From Acanthaster planci (Eukaryota > Echinodermata > Asteroidea > Valvatida > Acanthasteridae), in contig NW_019091540.1 in the NCBI RefSeq assembly GCF_001949145.1, forward strand, positions 413,987 through 477,986: a stretch of DNA of 64,000 nucleotides. The letters are read 5' to 3'. A program made the position numbers and the translations under genes. Every line of letters starts with the position of its first letter. Position 1 is the first letter of the stretch. Under the pieces are notes generated by a model, which was not told the DNA's origin, did not search any database, and saw only the letters and a list, made by a program, of their open reading frames with translations. Positions 40,513 through 51,569 of the stretch are shown here, in pieces.

Positions 40513-41828
40513 TGAAGTCTGAAATTGCATTAAGGCTAAATTCCATCTTGTGAATATGAACTTACAATGTCAATGTACCGGGTATAATTTTCGGAATATA
40601 AGTACATGGTGTATTAGCCGCAGCAAGCAAAAATTGGCAAATTCAGATTAAAGGTTGGCGTATAAGCTGCACTGCAGCGCTGATGATCCAACAATGAAGA
40701 TGCTACATGCTGATGCGCCCGTACAATACATCAGTGGTCCCACTATATCCGCCCCCCCCCATGTGCAATCCTAACATACCGGTATGTAAGAAAAGTGCAA
40801 GCATGTATCATCATGGAAAATGAATTCTAAGCCTCAAATTGAATTCTTTTTGCAGGCTGGATGATTGTCCTACGCGGGCCGTGCATCAGGTCTTGCCTTT
40901 TTTTTCCAAGCAGCCAGCGAAATTTATGTGGTCAGGGATGTACTGGTACATGTACAATAAAATCTTGATAACTCGAAGTCATTTGAGTCGAAAGACTGTT
41001 TAAGCTCATACGCTGGGATGTATAACTGCTTTCTTTCTGTGGGCGTTGCAGAGTTGGTCAGGCCGACGTCAGTTTTTTGTCGAAATGTGACGTTGATTTG
41101 AAGTCAACCTTTGAACGTTGAACTTTTGTCCAAATATGGTCAATCTCTGACGTTAATCAATGGTCCATGTTACAACGTCGGGTGGACGTCCATCTGTAGT
41201 CTCTGTGTGATTTCCATTTGCACTGTAAAATGTGTAGTGTTTTACTGACTATTTCTTGCCAAAAGAATAGGTATTATGTAAGAAAATACCTCCATAACTG
41301 TCCACAAAACTACATCCATTTATCTTGAAGCGTTGGTGACGCCCATCAAAAAAACACCACAAAATTGCTTCCAATATGAAAAATTTGCTGCAAGACCTTG
41401 GTTTGAGTCATCACACTGCACCGTATTCGACACATGGCACACACACTACATGCAACGCACAGCAGTAGACCATCAAAATTATTTAGGCCTAATTAAAAAG
41501 AAAAAAATTCCCCACTGTCAATTTTGGAACCAAACACTTCAGAAGCAAAAAACAAAGATACTATCCACCTACCCAACCTATTTTCTATTTTGTAATAGCA
41601 AGCACAACTATTACTTTGTTTGGCCATCTAGACAGTTTAAGGACTATTTTAGAGGTGAATTTGGAGGATTTTGATTCGGGGGACAACACTTTTGGGGAAG
41701 AGTTCCAGATATGGACACCAGTAATTATTTCCTACAGTATTTGCCAACAGAAAGCAAAAACATGTCCAGAAAAGTTCCATTTAGGAGGGAAAATACCAAG
41801 TCATTTACTGAACGTGCTGGACCGTACA

Positions 41829-41913
41829 CTGTAGTTGCCAGGTCCCTTGTTTTGCACTGTGAAAACCAATCAGACTTGACAATAGATGGTGAATAGGGAC
41901 CTGGCAACTACGG
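41829..41913. mobile_element. Short foldback with 16-bp perfect arms
   Basis: GTAGTTGCCAGGTCCC at 41831-41846 and its exact reverse complement at 41896-41911, separated by 49 bases. Confidence 0.7.
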
Positions 41914-42290
41914 TTGTGCTATTTAGTATCAACAGGTATCAACATACACAAGTAGCGTCAACTACTTGAAAATATCTTCTAAAGATCCCAAACTTTTATC
42001 ACAGTTTGCAGACTCTAACATGTTCCACTGTGTAAGAAAAACAGGGAATTTTATCCCAGATTCACACAGGAAAATGAGAATTCTTTTGCAATGTATGGGG
42101 GCCGCCATCTTTCTTGTCTCTGCCATTCACCTGAAAACAAGATGGCAACCAGTTGGGCTGCAAGAGCAGAACCGACTTTGACGCTCAAATTTCCACACTC
42201 AAATATCAGTTTAAATAAACATGATAAATGTGATAGGCTGGCTAGGCCTATATCATGTACATGTATATTGAATATGATATGCAGAAGCCT

Positions 42291-42530
42291 AGTGGGGCAG
42301 CGCGGACATCCGGGAGTTTCACAAAATTGTGGGTAGCAACCATACAGCGCCAGTGAAAACAACCGCAACGAGCGAGGCATACATGTACAGTAAGTACTGA
42401 TCAAAGAAAAGATTTTGTAACCCAATCCTTGGACTGGCTGGTGCGTGCATACCATGTACGTTGTCATGGTTGCTGTTTTCATCAGTGCAGTACCATTTTG
42501 CGAGAATCCCGGATGTCCGCTCTACCCCAT
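42291..42530. mobile_element. Inverted-repeat element 1 of a cluster of three (MITE-like)
   Basis: Terminal arms of about 36 bp: GTGGGGCAGCGCGGACATCC (42292 on) against the reverse complement of 42492-42529 (TGGGGTAGAGCGGACATCC). Inner blocks (GAAAACAACCGCAAC and the complement of GTTGCTGTTTTC) also pair. About 240 bp, non-coding; a non-autonomous DNA element by structure. Confidence 0.75.
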
Positions 42531-42689
42531 AATTTTTTTTCATAACCAAGGGGCATGTGCTTGAATAACTTGTTAACACTAAATATCGTAGCATGACCCA
42601 GCGACTATACAGACAAGCACGTTTGAGTTTTTCAGACCAATCTTAGGGTCTGTGCACGGGGTGTCAAGTGGAGTTTGTATGCATAGTAT

Positions 42690-43171
42690 GGCGTTCATTA
42701 CCCTAGGCACCCTGTTCCTATAATAAGGAAAACAAAGTCCACTTTTTCAAACTAACTAACATTCAGACCTTGAGGATCCGTTCCTTAATCCTAGTACGGT
42801 AGCTCTAGTTTAGGTAAATTTTGACAATATATCAGCAAAAATTCAGCAAAAGACGACCGCATCATGCCATTTTGTTTTACGTCTTGTTACCCATGCCAAG
42901 CCATTGTAGATATATTGAATTTAAAGAAACTTTTATGGTTCCAGGTCAAGGAAACAGACTACATGTGCTGATTCGTCTTCGTTCACAGCTCTTCTTCGCA
43001 TCATTTACGCTGTCGTTTTACCCCATAATATCCCTCAAAACCAATGCCTACCCTCTTTTCTTTCTGATATGAAAGAGGGCATCACCGCCAACGTATTTAG
43101 GTGAGTTGTTTCGAAAAGGTAGACTCTGTCTCCTTATTATAGGAACAGGGTGCTAATGGTAATGAATGTTC
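42690..43171. mobile_element. Inverted-repeat element 2 of the cluster (MITE-like)
   Basis: Arms of about 62 bp at 42690-42752 and 43108-43171 are roughly 80% identical as inverted copies. They share CACCCTGTTCCTATAATAAG. The 355-bp centre has an 83-codon open frame with no recognisable protein. Confidence 0.8.
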
Positions 43172-43179
43172 AGGATATA

Positions 43180-43825
43180 TCAGGTCGGGGACCAAACCAC
43201 AATCTAGCGACGTCCCTAGTTCTGCTTTAAATGTCGCTTGTTCAAACGGTATCACTTTTATCAGGTCACGTGATAATGATGTAATTTTCCCACAAGATTT
43301 TAGGGAATAACAAGATTTGAAATGCCGGCAATCAACATGGCCGCCGTTGCCATAACCGTTGAACTCTACGCAAAATTAGTTCTGATCATTATTTTGGAAA
43401 CTCGTCACGGTAAACATAAATTTTGCCACGGTGAATCGATGGATATTATTAATGTCAACATTTTTGTGTACAAAGTAAACTTCAGCAATGTTTTATTTTT
43501 TCACATAAACGTTTTCAGCAGCAGAATTGGACTCGCCTACCCACTGAATTCAACACATTCAGTGCAAGATTCAACCGAAAAATCTCCTCGATCCACTTTT
43601 AGAGATGCCAAATCAAAGGAAAGTTTCATTTAGATATGGGATAGCATGTTTTCTGTAAATTTAATCAGAGCAATCTGTATTGGCGTTTTTGGCAGATAAA
43701 GAGATCAATGTCATCTGTGAACCGTGCTCTGAAAATAGTTTAAAAAGTACGTTATCGGCGCAAAATCAAGCAGTGTATGCACAGTCTGGCGTTGTCGCTA
43801 GACTGTGATTTGGTCCCCAACCTGA
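43180..43825. mobile_element. Inverted-repeat element 3 of the cluster (MITE-like)
   Basis: Terminal arms of 33 bp with four mismatches: TCAGGTCGGGGACCAAACCA at 43180 and the reverse complement of 43793-43825. It starts 8 bases after element 2 ends. Internal sequence includes CAACATGGCCGCCG (about 43334) and a 103-codon open frame without family resemblance. No clear target duplication; the CAGG ends are compatible with, but do not prove, a hAT-type origin. Confidence 0.8.
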
Positions 43826-44749
43826 GTACATGGAACTCCTTCCCACTGTTTGAGTGAAATGAATGAAAGCAAAAGTATATAGAACGTACTTGGACTCTAC
43901 TATCTCCAGACTATGTCCTGACATGCCTGATGTCTAAATGTTTAAAAAGACGATTTGTAAATAGCATGAATAGAGTCCACGTTTACTCGGACTAACGTCT
44001 GAACGTCATCATCGCGCTGCACGACATGCATGATGAAGGCCTACGTCCAACGTTGCAGGTGATTCGATAACGAACACGACGAACAAAAAAAGACAAAGAA
44101 AGTAGATTCTCCGTCCTTTTTTAATCTTACCAAATCAAGACGTACAAGACGGCTGTATCCGCCCCAGTTCTGAGCTGATGCTTTATATCACAAGGTTCAT
44201 TGTGAAGTGACTTTCTAAGTAGCCTACTGTAGCACTGAGACTAGAGTCAGAGAGTAGAAGTTACTTTAAAGTTTAAGTGTTGATGTGAGGTTCAGCAGTA
44301 CAGTTTGCACCTGTGTCATGCACAATGTGTGTTTGGTTACCCGCTACGATTTCGCTCTCAAGTAGATTCTCCTCTGCAGGGTACCAGACTATTTAAATAA
44401 CACGCAATAATGAGGGCGCTACTGAACTATTACAGCAGTATAAAATAAAATTTGATACCGGCTATAAGATGAGTTCGGGTGTCTGCTATTCAGAAAGAAT
44501 GTGCTTCAACCGACCATGGAGGAAGTCAAAGACCGACAGTCAAACGAGAAACCAAATAAATTACGGCAGAAAGATTAAGAATGAAATATCCAATAAAACC
44601 GAAACACTAAATTTTGAAACATTTTACTTCTTCCAAACTTCAGATTCGAATCCGCCGCTTAGTCCAGCAGCCTACGTTTCAGGTAAATTATGCCTACTAC
44701 TGCAGTGTACTGGTGCTTAGTTTTACAAAGAGGTAAACTCGTATTTGTG
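43826..44749. other. Non-coding interval between MITE cluster and DIRS flank
   Basis: Nothing recognisable; open frames are short and without family features. Confidence 0.5.
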
Positions 44750-45455
44750 TCGGCTCTGAGTAGGAACAAAAGAGGGCGTGTTTTAAATGAAAAATATGAC
44801 GTGTGAGTGCAAGTGTATGCGAGTTTGGCGCGGGGCACGTTGAGGAGGCGCAACAAATTATGTTACAAACTTGCAATCACAGATATAGAATAGAATCAAT
44901 GGTCTCGTGGGCCGAGTTCGGGCGGCTTGTATGTTCGTATGCTCCCGAACAGCTTCATTTGTCGTTCTTGGGTCGGCCGCTCGAACGCCGGGAACGTACA
45001 ATTGGTCATCGCTGGTAGTTAGTGACAAGCAACATGGCGGCGTCCACATCGTAGTAAACTATTCGAGAGTTAATGCTTGGACAACTGGGCCGAATTCTTT
45101 TCTATTTAAACAGGAACATTCACTTCTGTGTTGTGAAAAATAATTAATGTTAATTTTGCAAAACTTCCTATTGTCTCCAACTTTACAAACCATCTCTCTA
45201 GTTTTTGCTGTGTTCAAAAATCAAAATCTCACGAGTCTTTCCGTGTGTTCCTGTAAAACCCTGACGAGGAGGTGGTGTGTGATCCTTTTCCGAGAACAGT
45301 GTTCTTGAGTCGTGTTCCCGCCGTACGAGCGCGAGAACAAGAAACCGTGTCAAGAACACGGCGCCCGAACTCGACCGTGCACGTATGCACCGAAAGCTTC
45401 TCACCATTTTCTCTTTCTTTTGCCGGTGAGGGTGCACTTCTACTCACGGCGGAAT
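44750..45455. repeat. Diverged dispersed repeat, copy 2, next to the DIRS element
   Basis: It contains GGAACAAAAGAGGG (about 44762), GTGCAAG/CGCGGGGCACG (about 44808-44840) and CTTTCTTTTGCCGGTGAGGG (45414 on), as in the 14.3-kb copy. It ends about 220 bases before the DIRS gag start, so it may be the element's 5' terminal region, with the 14.3-kb copy a solo remnant; that is inference. It also contains CAACATGGCGGCG at about 45031. Confidence 0.5.
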
Positions 45456-45671
45456 CTTTATTGGACTGGTCCCCGTCGATGGTAGCTATCCAGCTGCAGT
45501 TTAGCGTGTGCGATTAGCTCTGTCAATTTGGATGCTGAATATTTAAGTGTTTGTCTGACTAGCAATGCCTTAAGGGAATAAATGCTTGGCCGGTCTCAGC
45601 AGGAGGATGCACGCGACTAATGCCCGAGCTGCAGTAGACTTGAATAAAAAAATCTCTCCGCTTTTTTCAAT

Positions 45672-47000
45672 ATGGAAGTTAGGAGAAATCGTTCGCGTTC
45701 GTCATCTTCATCAGCTGCGGCAACAATTTCTCGTTCACCGGACGATGATGGAGCCATAGACATTCAAGCCAAGGCGATCAAAGAGATTCTTCCAGATCAG
45801 GAGGGCAGGAATATGGCTCTTTCTGCAGGTTTGACCTCGCCACGGGTCGCTCCTGCCGCAACGAGAAGCGCACAGGTGTCTACCTCGCCGTGGCTGGCAT
45901 CTAATATTGAGCGAGGGGTCGGGCCACCATACCCGGTCCCACATGTAACATCGAGCCATAACAGCAGTACTTGCCCTGGGCAACCATACCCAGTGCAACA
46001 GCCGAGCACCTAACCCAGCATCGAAAGCAGCCGTGCTCCTGCCCATGCCGTGCCAACGCCCACTTCTTTCGCGCCATTCGGCAATGTGGAATATGCCTAA
46101 CGTTCCTATGTATGCCGCTGAGGGATCCGGCATGCTACAAGCAGACGGTGCTGAACCAACCATGACGCCACCAATGGTTCTCCCATACGGTATGTCTCCT
46201 CATGGTATGTCTGTGCCTTGGATGATGCCCATACAACAAGAATATATGCCTGCTCATTCTCCTCATCAGTTGCATAATCAGAGCAACGTTGAACCAAATG
46301 TCAGAGGCTGATAAGTTAGTAGTGGGGAGGATGACAATTCTTCCTCAATTTCTACTGCATCGTTACACCGACGGGCGCATTAGGCACTTTCCGCAACCCT
46401 CGTCGTAAAGGCAAGGGTATGCCCTAATCTGATAAAGTGCCAGATCGGCGGAAGGATCTTAGAACGAATAAACTGTCTCCAGGCGACCTTAAAGAGGAAC
46501 TACAGTCTCATGTGGTGACATTTGATCGAGTAGGCCACTTTGAACCTCCAGAATTGCCAACTGGGATTTAAAAGGTCTTCAAGCAAGCTAATTTGTCCCT
46601 TGTTTCAGGGGTCGGCTGTTTTAAGTCGGCCCATGGACATGTTTTGAAGTCAGCTTTGCCATTTCTTCATCTATTTGATGCTATGGCGGATACAAAGTGC
46701 TCTGACTCAGTGAGTCAAAATCTTATTGAACATTTGATTCCAGCTTTGATTCAACTACGTTCGGAATGCCAGAATTTGGGTTAAGCACATCAACATCTTT
46801 TTGATGAGATTGTGGATAAGTGTTTTGATATCCTGTTCAAAAATTCCCCGTCCATGAGTGAACTGTTTGGTTCTTCAACCATAAAAGACATAGAAAAGAC
46901 TGAAAAAGTGAATAAATTTTCACTTTTCTACAACCCAGAAAGAGAAGTGCTTTGCGCAATATCATCATGCTATAGCATGATCGCAGAACAGGGGGCGTTG
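45672..47000 (+). pseudogene. gag-like region of the DIRS element
   Basis: It starts at ATG 45672 with a basic, Ser-rich N-terminus (MEVRRNRSRSSSSS). The sequence then crosses into other frames at about 46030 (a Met/Pro-rich segment) and 46440-46990 (a helical segment, LFDAMADTKCSDSVSQNLIE, followed by SELFGSSTIKDIEKTEK). DIRS gag proteins are poorly conserved. The call rests on position upstream of RT and on the general composition. Stops at about 46011, 46311, 46570 and 46782 break it. Confidence 0.6.
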
Positions 47001-47099
47001 CGGTGCCTTCAGCCGTAGTTCCTTTCGGAGCTTCAGCCGTAATACATCAGTTATCAAAGGGAGTGATGGCTCAAACCCGGCACGTATCTTTTGCTCCTT

Positions 47100-47935
47100 G
47101 GAGCAGCAGAGTTAAAAAATAAGAATAATCGACAAGCCACTCCTTCCACAGGCCAGGCGCTTCCAATTCTTTCTTCACCAATGGTTTTTAGTGACTCAGG
47201 ACCCATGGGTATCAGACAGCATCCAAGGGTATCATCTCGTGCTCCTCCATACACCTGTACAACACGTTCCGGTGACAAGGATACAAAACGAGGAATAGAA
47301 AACATCAGTGTCAGCAGATATAGACTCAATGCTGAAAAAAGGACCGATCACCAGAGGGAAACAAGTTGCAGGTGACTTGTCTCTTCTGTGTTCCTCATTC
47401 CAACAAAATGGAGATCTGAGGCCTATTTTCAATTTACGGCCCCTGAACAAATCTTTTTAGTATCATCACATCTGGATGGAGGGCCTAACAAGTGTAAACA
47501 GTTTGCTACAACCGAACGATTACCTAGCCTCCATAGATCTGAAGGACGTTTATTTTCGGTACTGACACATCCACCCCATATTCAATATCTCCGGTTTGTT
47601 TGGCTAAGACAGATTTTCCAATTTACGTGCCTAGCGTTTGGCTTGTCCAGTTCTAGCAAACATTCTAAATTCTGGGACAGCATTCCTTCGTCAGGAGGGA
47701 ATCCGTTGTGTGCTCTACCCGGACTATATTATAGTATTGGGAGCTACACTCAAAGAATGCAGAAAGAATGTACAAAGAACACTTCTGCTCCTACAGAGTC
47801 TAGGCTTTGTGATAAACTTTTGCAAGTCTCATCTGGGGAATCAACCAGAGAACTTATTTATTTGGGGTTCGTCTTAAACTCCGAGCACATGACACTATCC
47901 CTGACACAAGAATAGTTGGACAAGTTTGTGTCTGA
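47100..47935 (+). pseudogene. Reverse transcriptase of the DIRS element (broken)
   Basis: Motifs in order: LTQDPW-like (here VTQDPWVSDSIQGYH) from 47191; DLRPIFNLRPLNK-like sequence at about 47415; motif A YLASIDLKDVYF at 47521; motif B FTCLAFGLSSS at about 47620-47655; the motif C region CVLYPDYIIVLGA at about 47706; LLLLQSLGFVINFCKSHLG at about 47788; YLGFVLNSEHMTLSL at about 47858. The catalytic YxDD is corrupted to YPDY, and the conserved blocks lie in at least two frames with several stops, so no active enzyme can be made. Confidence 0.85.
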
Positions 47936-48815
47936 CTGTCATGAGGTTCAACACTCCACCGATTTCAATGTTCGCGGTGTATATAGTGAGTCTTATAGGC
48001 CGAATGCCATCAACCATTCAAGCGGTGCTTCCAGCGCCACTCTTTTTTTAATCGTTGCCTACACAACGACCAGAACCGCGTTCTTCAGAAGAGCAAGTCA
48101 TACGAGTCACCAGTAGTTCTTTCGGCAGACTCAGAGGAGGAGTCTATCTACCACTGAAGTGGATAGACATTCAAGCTTGGAATACGGTCACCGATTTGTT
48201 CAGGACATCCCTGACCTTCATCTTCAAACAGATGCATCACTGGTGCAAACGGAGGATGGGGTGCGTGCTTCGGCGAGACCGAAGCGGGAGGGCGCTGAAC
48301 TCGCCAAGAAAAGTTCAATCACATCAAGTATTTGGATCTTCTGTCAGTGTGGTATGTACTCAAGTCGCTTTTGGTCCGTTGCAGCAACAAACATACCGGT
48401 ATTCGTGTACACAAGGACGGTACTTCGACAGTGGCATACATTTCTCACAAGGGAGGAACACACAACCAACAGTTGTCACGTCTGGCGGTACGGATTTGGG
48501 TTTGGTGTCTCTATTGGGGCATAGCGATCTCGGCAGATAGAGCATCTTCCGGGGTCACAGAATGCCACAGCGAACATGATGTCAAGGTAGTTCGACGACA
48601 GTGCCGAATCTTCTTCCTCAAATCTTCTAGGAGGATCATGAACAGCTTTGAATTCCAGCCAGAAGTTGACCTATTTGAAACCAGGCTAAACACCCAGCTT
48701 CAGAGGTTTGTCTCTTGGAGACCCGATCCCCCGGCTTGGGCTGTGAACGCTTTGATGCTGACCTGGACTAACATACTAGGTTACGCGTTTCCCCTTTTGC
48801 ACTCTTAGCCAGTTA
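47935..48815 (+). pseudogene. RNase H region of the DIRS element (broken)
   Basis: It contains DLHLQTDASLV (48207 onward, first acidic residue of RNase H), DLLSVWYVLKSLL (48334 onward), VHKDGTSTVAYISHKGGT, and the strongly conserved DIRS block LFETRLNTQLQRFVSWRPDP (about 48671-48730), ending at a stop near 48806. Frames change near 48260-48330. The following stretch (about 48826-49000) matches the DIRS linker with APVWKTQPYYPLLL. Confidence 0.85.
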
Positions 48816-48984
48816 CTTTCAAAAAGTGGTCAGAGACAGAGCAGAAGTAGTTCTGATAGCTCCTGTCTGGAAGACGCAACCTTACTACCCGTTACTATTA
48901 CAACTAACTATTTGCAACCCTCTCCTCCTGCCAAGGCGTTCCGATCTTCTACGCCTACCGCACAACCTCGAACAACATCCACTA

Positions 48985-49930
48985 GCACACAACATGCAAC
49001 TAGTCGCGTGGAGGTTATCCGGCAAACCATGGCAACAGGAGGCATTCCACCTAACGTGTCCGACACAATTTTGTCATCCTGGAGGCAAAATACTCACAAA
49101 CAATTCAATTCTGCATGGAGACGCTGGTGTGGCTGCACGGTGTTGTATATGGAAAGTTGATCCTGTTCAGGCTTTTGTAACAAAAAAGTGTTATCCATTT
49201 TATCAAAAGTTGCCTGATAATGGTCTCCAGTACAGGACAACACGCTCGATGTTTATATTGATTTGTTGATGGAAAGCCCATTGTTTAACACAATTTAATC
49301 AACAGATTTTTCAAAGGTGTCTTTAATTTAAGACCCCGTAAATTGAGTTTTAATACTACCTGGGATTTCAGTGTTGTTTTGAGATATTTAAAAGGACTCC
49401 CTGACAACCGTCGACTCAACATAATACAGCTTTCGCAGAAATTGGCCATGTTGATAGCCCTTGTGGCAGCTGGCAGATGTTCATTTTGACAACTTTAGAC
49501 ATCTCCTTCTTAAGCAGAGAACAAGATGCTACTTGTGTGTTCTGTCTATAAAAGTTAGCCGAGTGTGCTTCAGTGCAGCGACCAAGTAGAGAAACTGTTC
49601 TCCGTAAATTCGGCGCTCATATGAATATCTAGATCGCACAAGTTCTCTGCGGGGTGTGGGAGTACGAAATTCACGCAACTTTTCATTTCTTGAAAACCGT
49701 ATCACCCAGTTGTGTCATCAACCATTGCACGTTGGTTGAAACATAGTTGAAATCAATCATGGCCGATGATGGTATTGACACCCCGTGCTATAAAGCACAC
49801 TGTACTAGAGGCGCATCGTCCTCAGCGGCAAAACGCACAGGTGCTACTACGGTCGACATTCTGAAGACAGCAGACTAGTCTTCATCGAAGACGGTTGCAG
49901 GCTTTTACTGCATACATCCTGACACGACGA
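48985..49930 (+). pseudogene. Tyrosine recombinase of the DIRS element (broken)
   Basis: N-terminal SAM-like part: VEVIRQTMATGGIPPNVSDT and SWRQNTHKQFNSAWRRW (about 49005-49135). Core: VDPVQAF and NGLQYRTTRS; then VFNLRPRKLSF and LAMLIALVAAGRCSF, carrying the box I Arg at 49475-49477. C-terminal part: IDTPCYKAHCTRGASSSAA with the box II His at 49798 and Arg at 49807, then a probable nucleophile Tyr at 49906 (GFY). All catalytic residues are still visible, but the core lies in a different frame from the C-terminal part and stops intervene. This domain is what separates the element from Gypsy-type retrotransposons. Confidence 0.85.
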
Positions 49931-50029
49931 AAAATGATCAAGGAGTGCTGGCATCGGCTTAGATTGCAGGTGTGCTTAAAAGTATGGTGTACTAATTACT
50001 ACAAACATTTCTCTCTCTCTCTTTAGCCT

Positions 50030-50350
50030 CCATCCAGGCGACGCAACTACACCACGCGACGACATGACGGCTCCCTTGCGGCGTGCCGTCGGGTCGCACC
50101 GTCGCCTTCTTGCCATTACGTTTGTACACACACGACGCGTCGCGTTGTTGTTGCGTCGTGCCGTTGCCCGTCGCGTCGTGCTGTCTTAGGTCCTTCCCAT
50201 GTTGCTTTTTTTCCTCCCTAAACGTCGTCCCTTCCGTCACCCATCACGTCGTACCGTCGTGCGTGGCGTCGTACTTCGTGTCGTGCATCGCGTCGCCTAT
50301 TACGTCGCCTGAAGCACGACGCAACGCACGCCACAACGCACGACAAGAAA
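50030..50350 (-). repeat. CGTCG-rich interspersed repeat, copy 1
   Basis: A CpG-dense block built from CGTCG/CGACG words. Its minus strand (TACAAACGTAATGGCAAGAAGG, then GTGTAGTTGCGTCGCCT) matches the plus strand at 51570-51835, so the two are inverted copies of one element about 1.2 kb apart. The right part (50240-50350) has more CGTCGTGC/GCACGACG words that pair internally. Confidence 0.75.
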
Positions 50351-51185
50351 CGCGTCGTGTGTTGTCGCCCTTTGCTTCATTGTGTTTATAGAGGGCGTTT
50401 TTACTGTTTTCTTTTCATTTCCGTTCCCGTGCTTGTAAAGTACATGCTATTTGCTCTTTGGTGTTGATTTTTTCTTGTTTTTATCTCATCCATTCATTGA
50501 CTAGAATTAATTTCTGTCATATTTTATTGAGAAAATGACAAAAAGAGCAAAAAGAAAATCCACATATGTAGGAACTGCTCTCTCCTAAATAGTGGAAGCC
50601 CGGAATTCGTCACTCTTTCAGCCCAGCCAATGATTTCTTTTCAGTACCGTCGATGAAGTCCCCATTTTGTGGTAGATTTGTAACCTTAGAGATGTCGATG
50701 TTTCTCTGTGGTCCATTCCGGTAATTTCTAAGTAGTACTCCCAGTTCTCCAGCCAATTTGTCTACAATTGTACGGCCGAAAGTTTGACTACGGGTTTAGG
50801 AAGTTATCAGCAAGCCTACTCTATTATACCATCAGAATGTTCCGTCTTAGTCTTCCTTTAGGTCAGGGATTCCAAACAATGAAGTTGCAATATCTGAAAA
50901 GAAGAGTTAGCAGTACAGGAGAGCGAAATAGGTGAACGGATTTTGGGAGCACATTTAAACAAATACTGGCAATGTAAGTGCGTTGCGCGTAATGCGCACT
51001 GGACGCGCTACCATCCGTCGCTTCGCTCATCAAAATCACGGTTTTACGCGCAAGACTGGCGGTCTTTGCGTTTCAGAATTAGAGAAGGAAAAGCTAAGAC
51101 GTCGTTGTGGCTGACGTTAATGTCATTTATTTCCTGGAGACAATGCTGATAGGTGGTCACGACGCTCTTTTAATTACATTTAATT

Positions 51186-51240
51186 ACAAAACAAAAACCA
51201 AACAAAAACAAACAAACAAACAAACAAACAAAAAACAACT
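51186..51240. repeat. (CAAA)n microsatellite
   Basis: An A-rich stretch resolves into perfect CAAA units at about 51208-51230, between the CGTCG-rich repeats. Confidence 0.9.
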
Positions 51241-51384
51241 CACTCTTAATGAAAATACAAAGTTAGAAAGAATGCATGAAAAACAACAGAAACAAGACCT
51301 GCTCCCTGGGAGCGAGGTTGCACTGACCATTCCTGCGTGTTTCTAAAGTATACGCCGAACCGCACCGTGTATGCATTTCGAGGA

Positions 51385-51550
51385 AGGTGGACTATACACC
51401 AAGAGTTTGCAACATACTGATCAATCATAAGGTGCTAAATCTGTCGACCCAATGCGCGTTTGGAAAGGGTCGACGGATTTCGTGCATTGTGATAGGCCAA
51501 CGCGTTGCAAACTCTTGGAGGCGTAGGCCTACTTGTGCGAATAGCCTGTA
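51385..51550. mobile_element. MITE family A, copy 3
   Basis: It shares CCAAGAGTTTGCAAC, CGACCCAATGCGCGTTTGG and ACGCGTTGCAAACTCTTGG, in order, with the element at 3950-4105. It also contains a second internal inverted repeat (GTCGACCC / GGGTCGAC). It is the most complete centre of the three copies. Confidence 0.7.
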
Positions 51551-51569
51551 TTACCTACATGATTTCAAG

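Larger units (their letters stand above)
36691..42290. other. Non-coding interval rich in small repeats
   Basis: It contains the GGGA run, dense ACATGTAC clusters, a 16-bp perfect inverted repeat (38020-38035 with 38218-38233), the 17-bp minisatellite, the 37-bp duplication, an ACGTTGA/TGACGT-rich stretch (41040-41200) and the short foldback at 41.83 kb. No supported gene. Confidence 0.55.
45672..49945 (+). mobile_element. Degenerate DIRS-like (tyrosine-recombinase) retrotransposon
   Basis: In order on the plus strand I can read a Ser-rich gag-like region, a reverse transcriptase, an RNase H and a tyrosine recombinase. Having YR instead of an integrase after RT-RH defines DIRS-type elements. 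All regions carry stops and frameshifts, so the copy is dead, but each domain is still clear. No LTRs or target duplications were recognised. DIRS elements carry inverted terminal and internal complementary repeats, which I could not identify. The left end may extend to about 44.75 kb, through a repeat also found at 14.3 kb. The right end lies before the CGTCG-rich repeat at 50.03 kb. Confidence 0.85.

Noticed and set aside
41333..41674. 113-codon plus-strand frame
   Set aside because: Lys/Phe/Tyr-rich AT-driven composition, no domain, no splice context.
45735..46163. 142-codon minus-strand open frame in the DIRS gag region
   Set aside because: Shadow of the gag-like region on the other strand; no recognisable domain.
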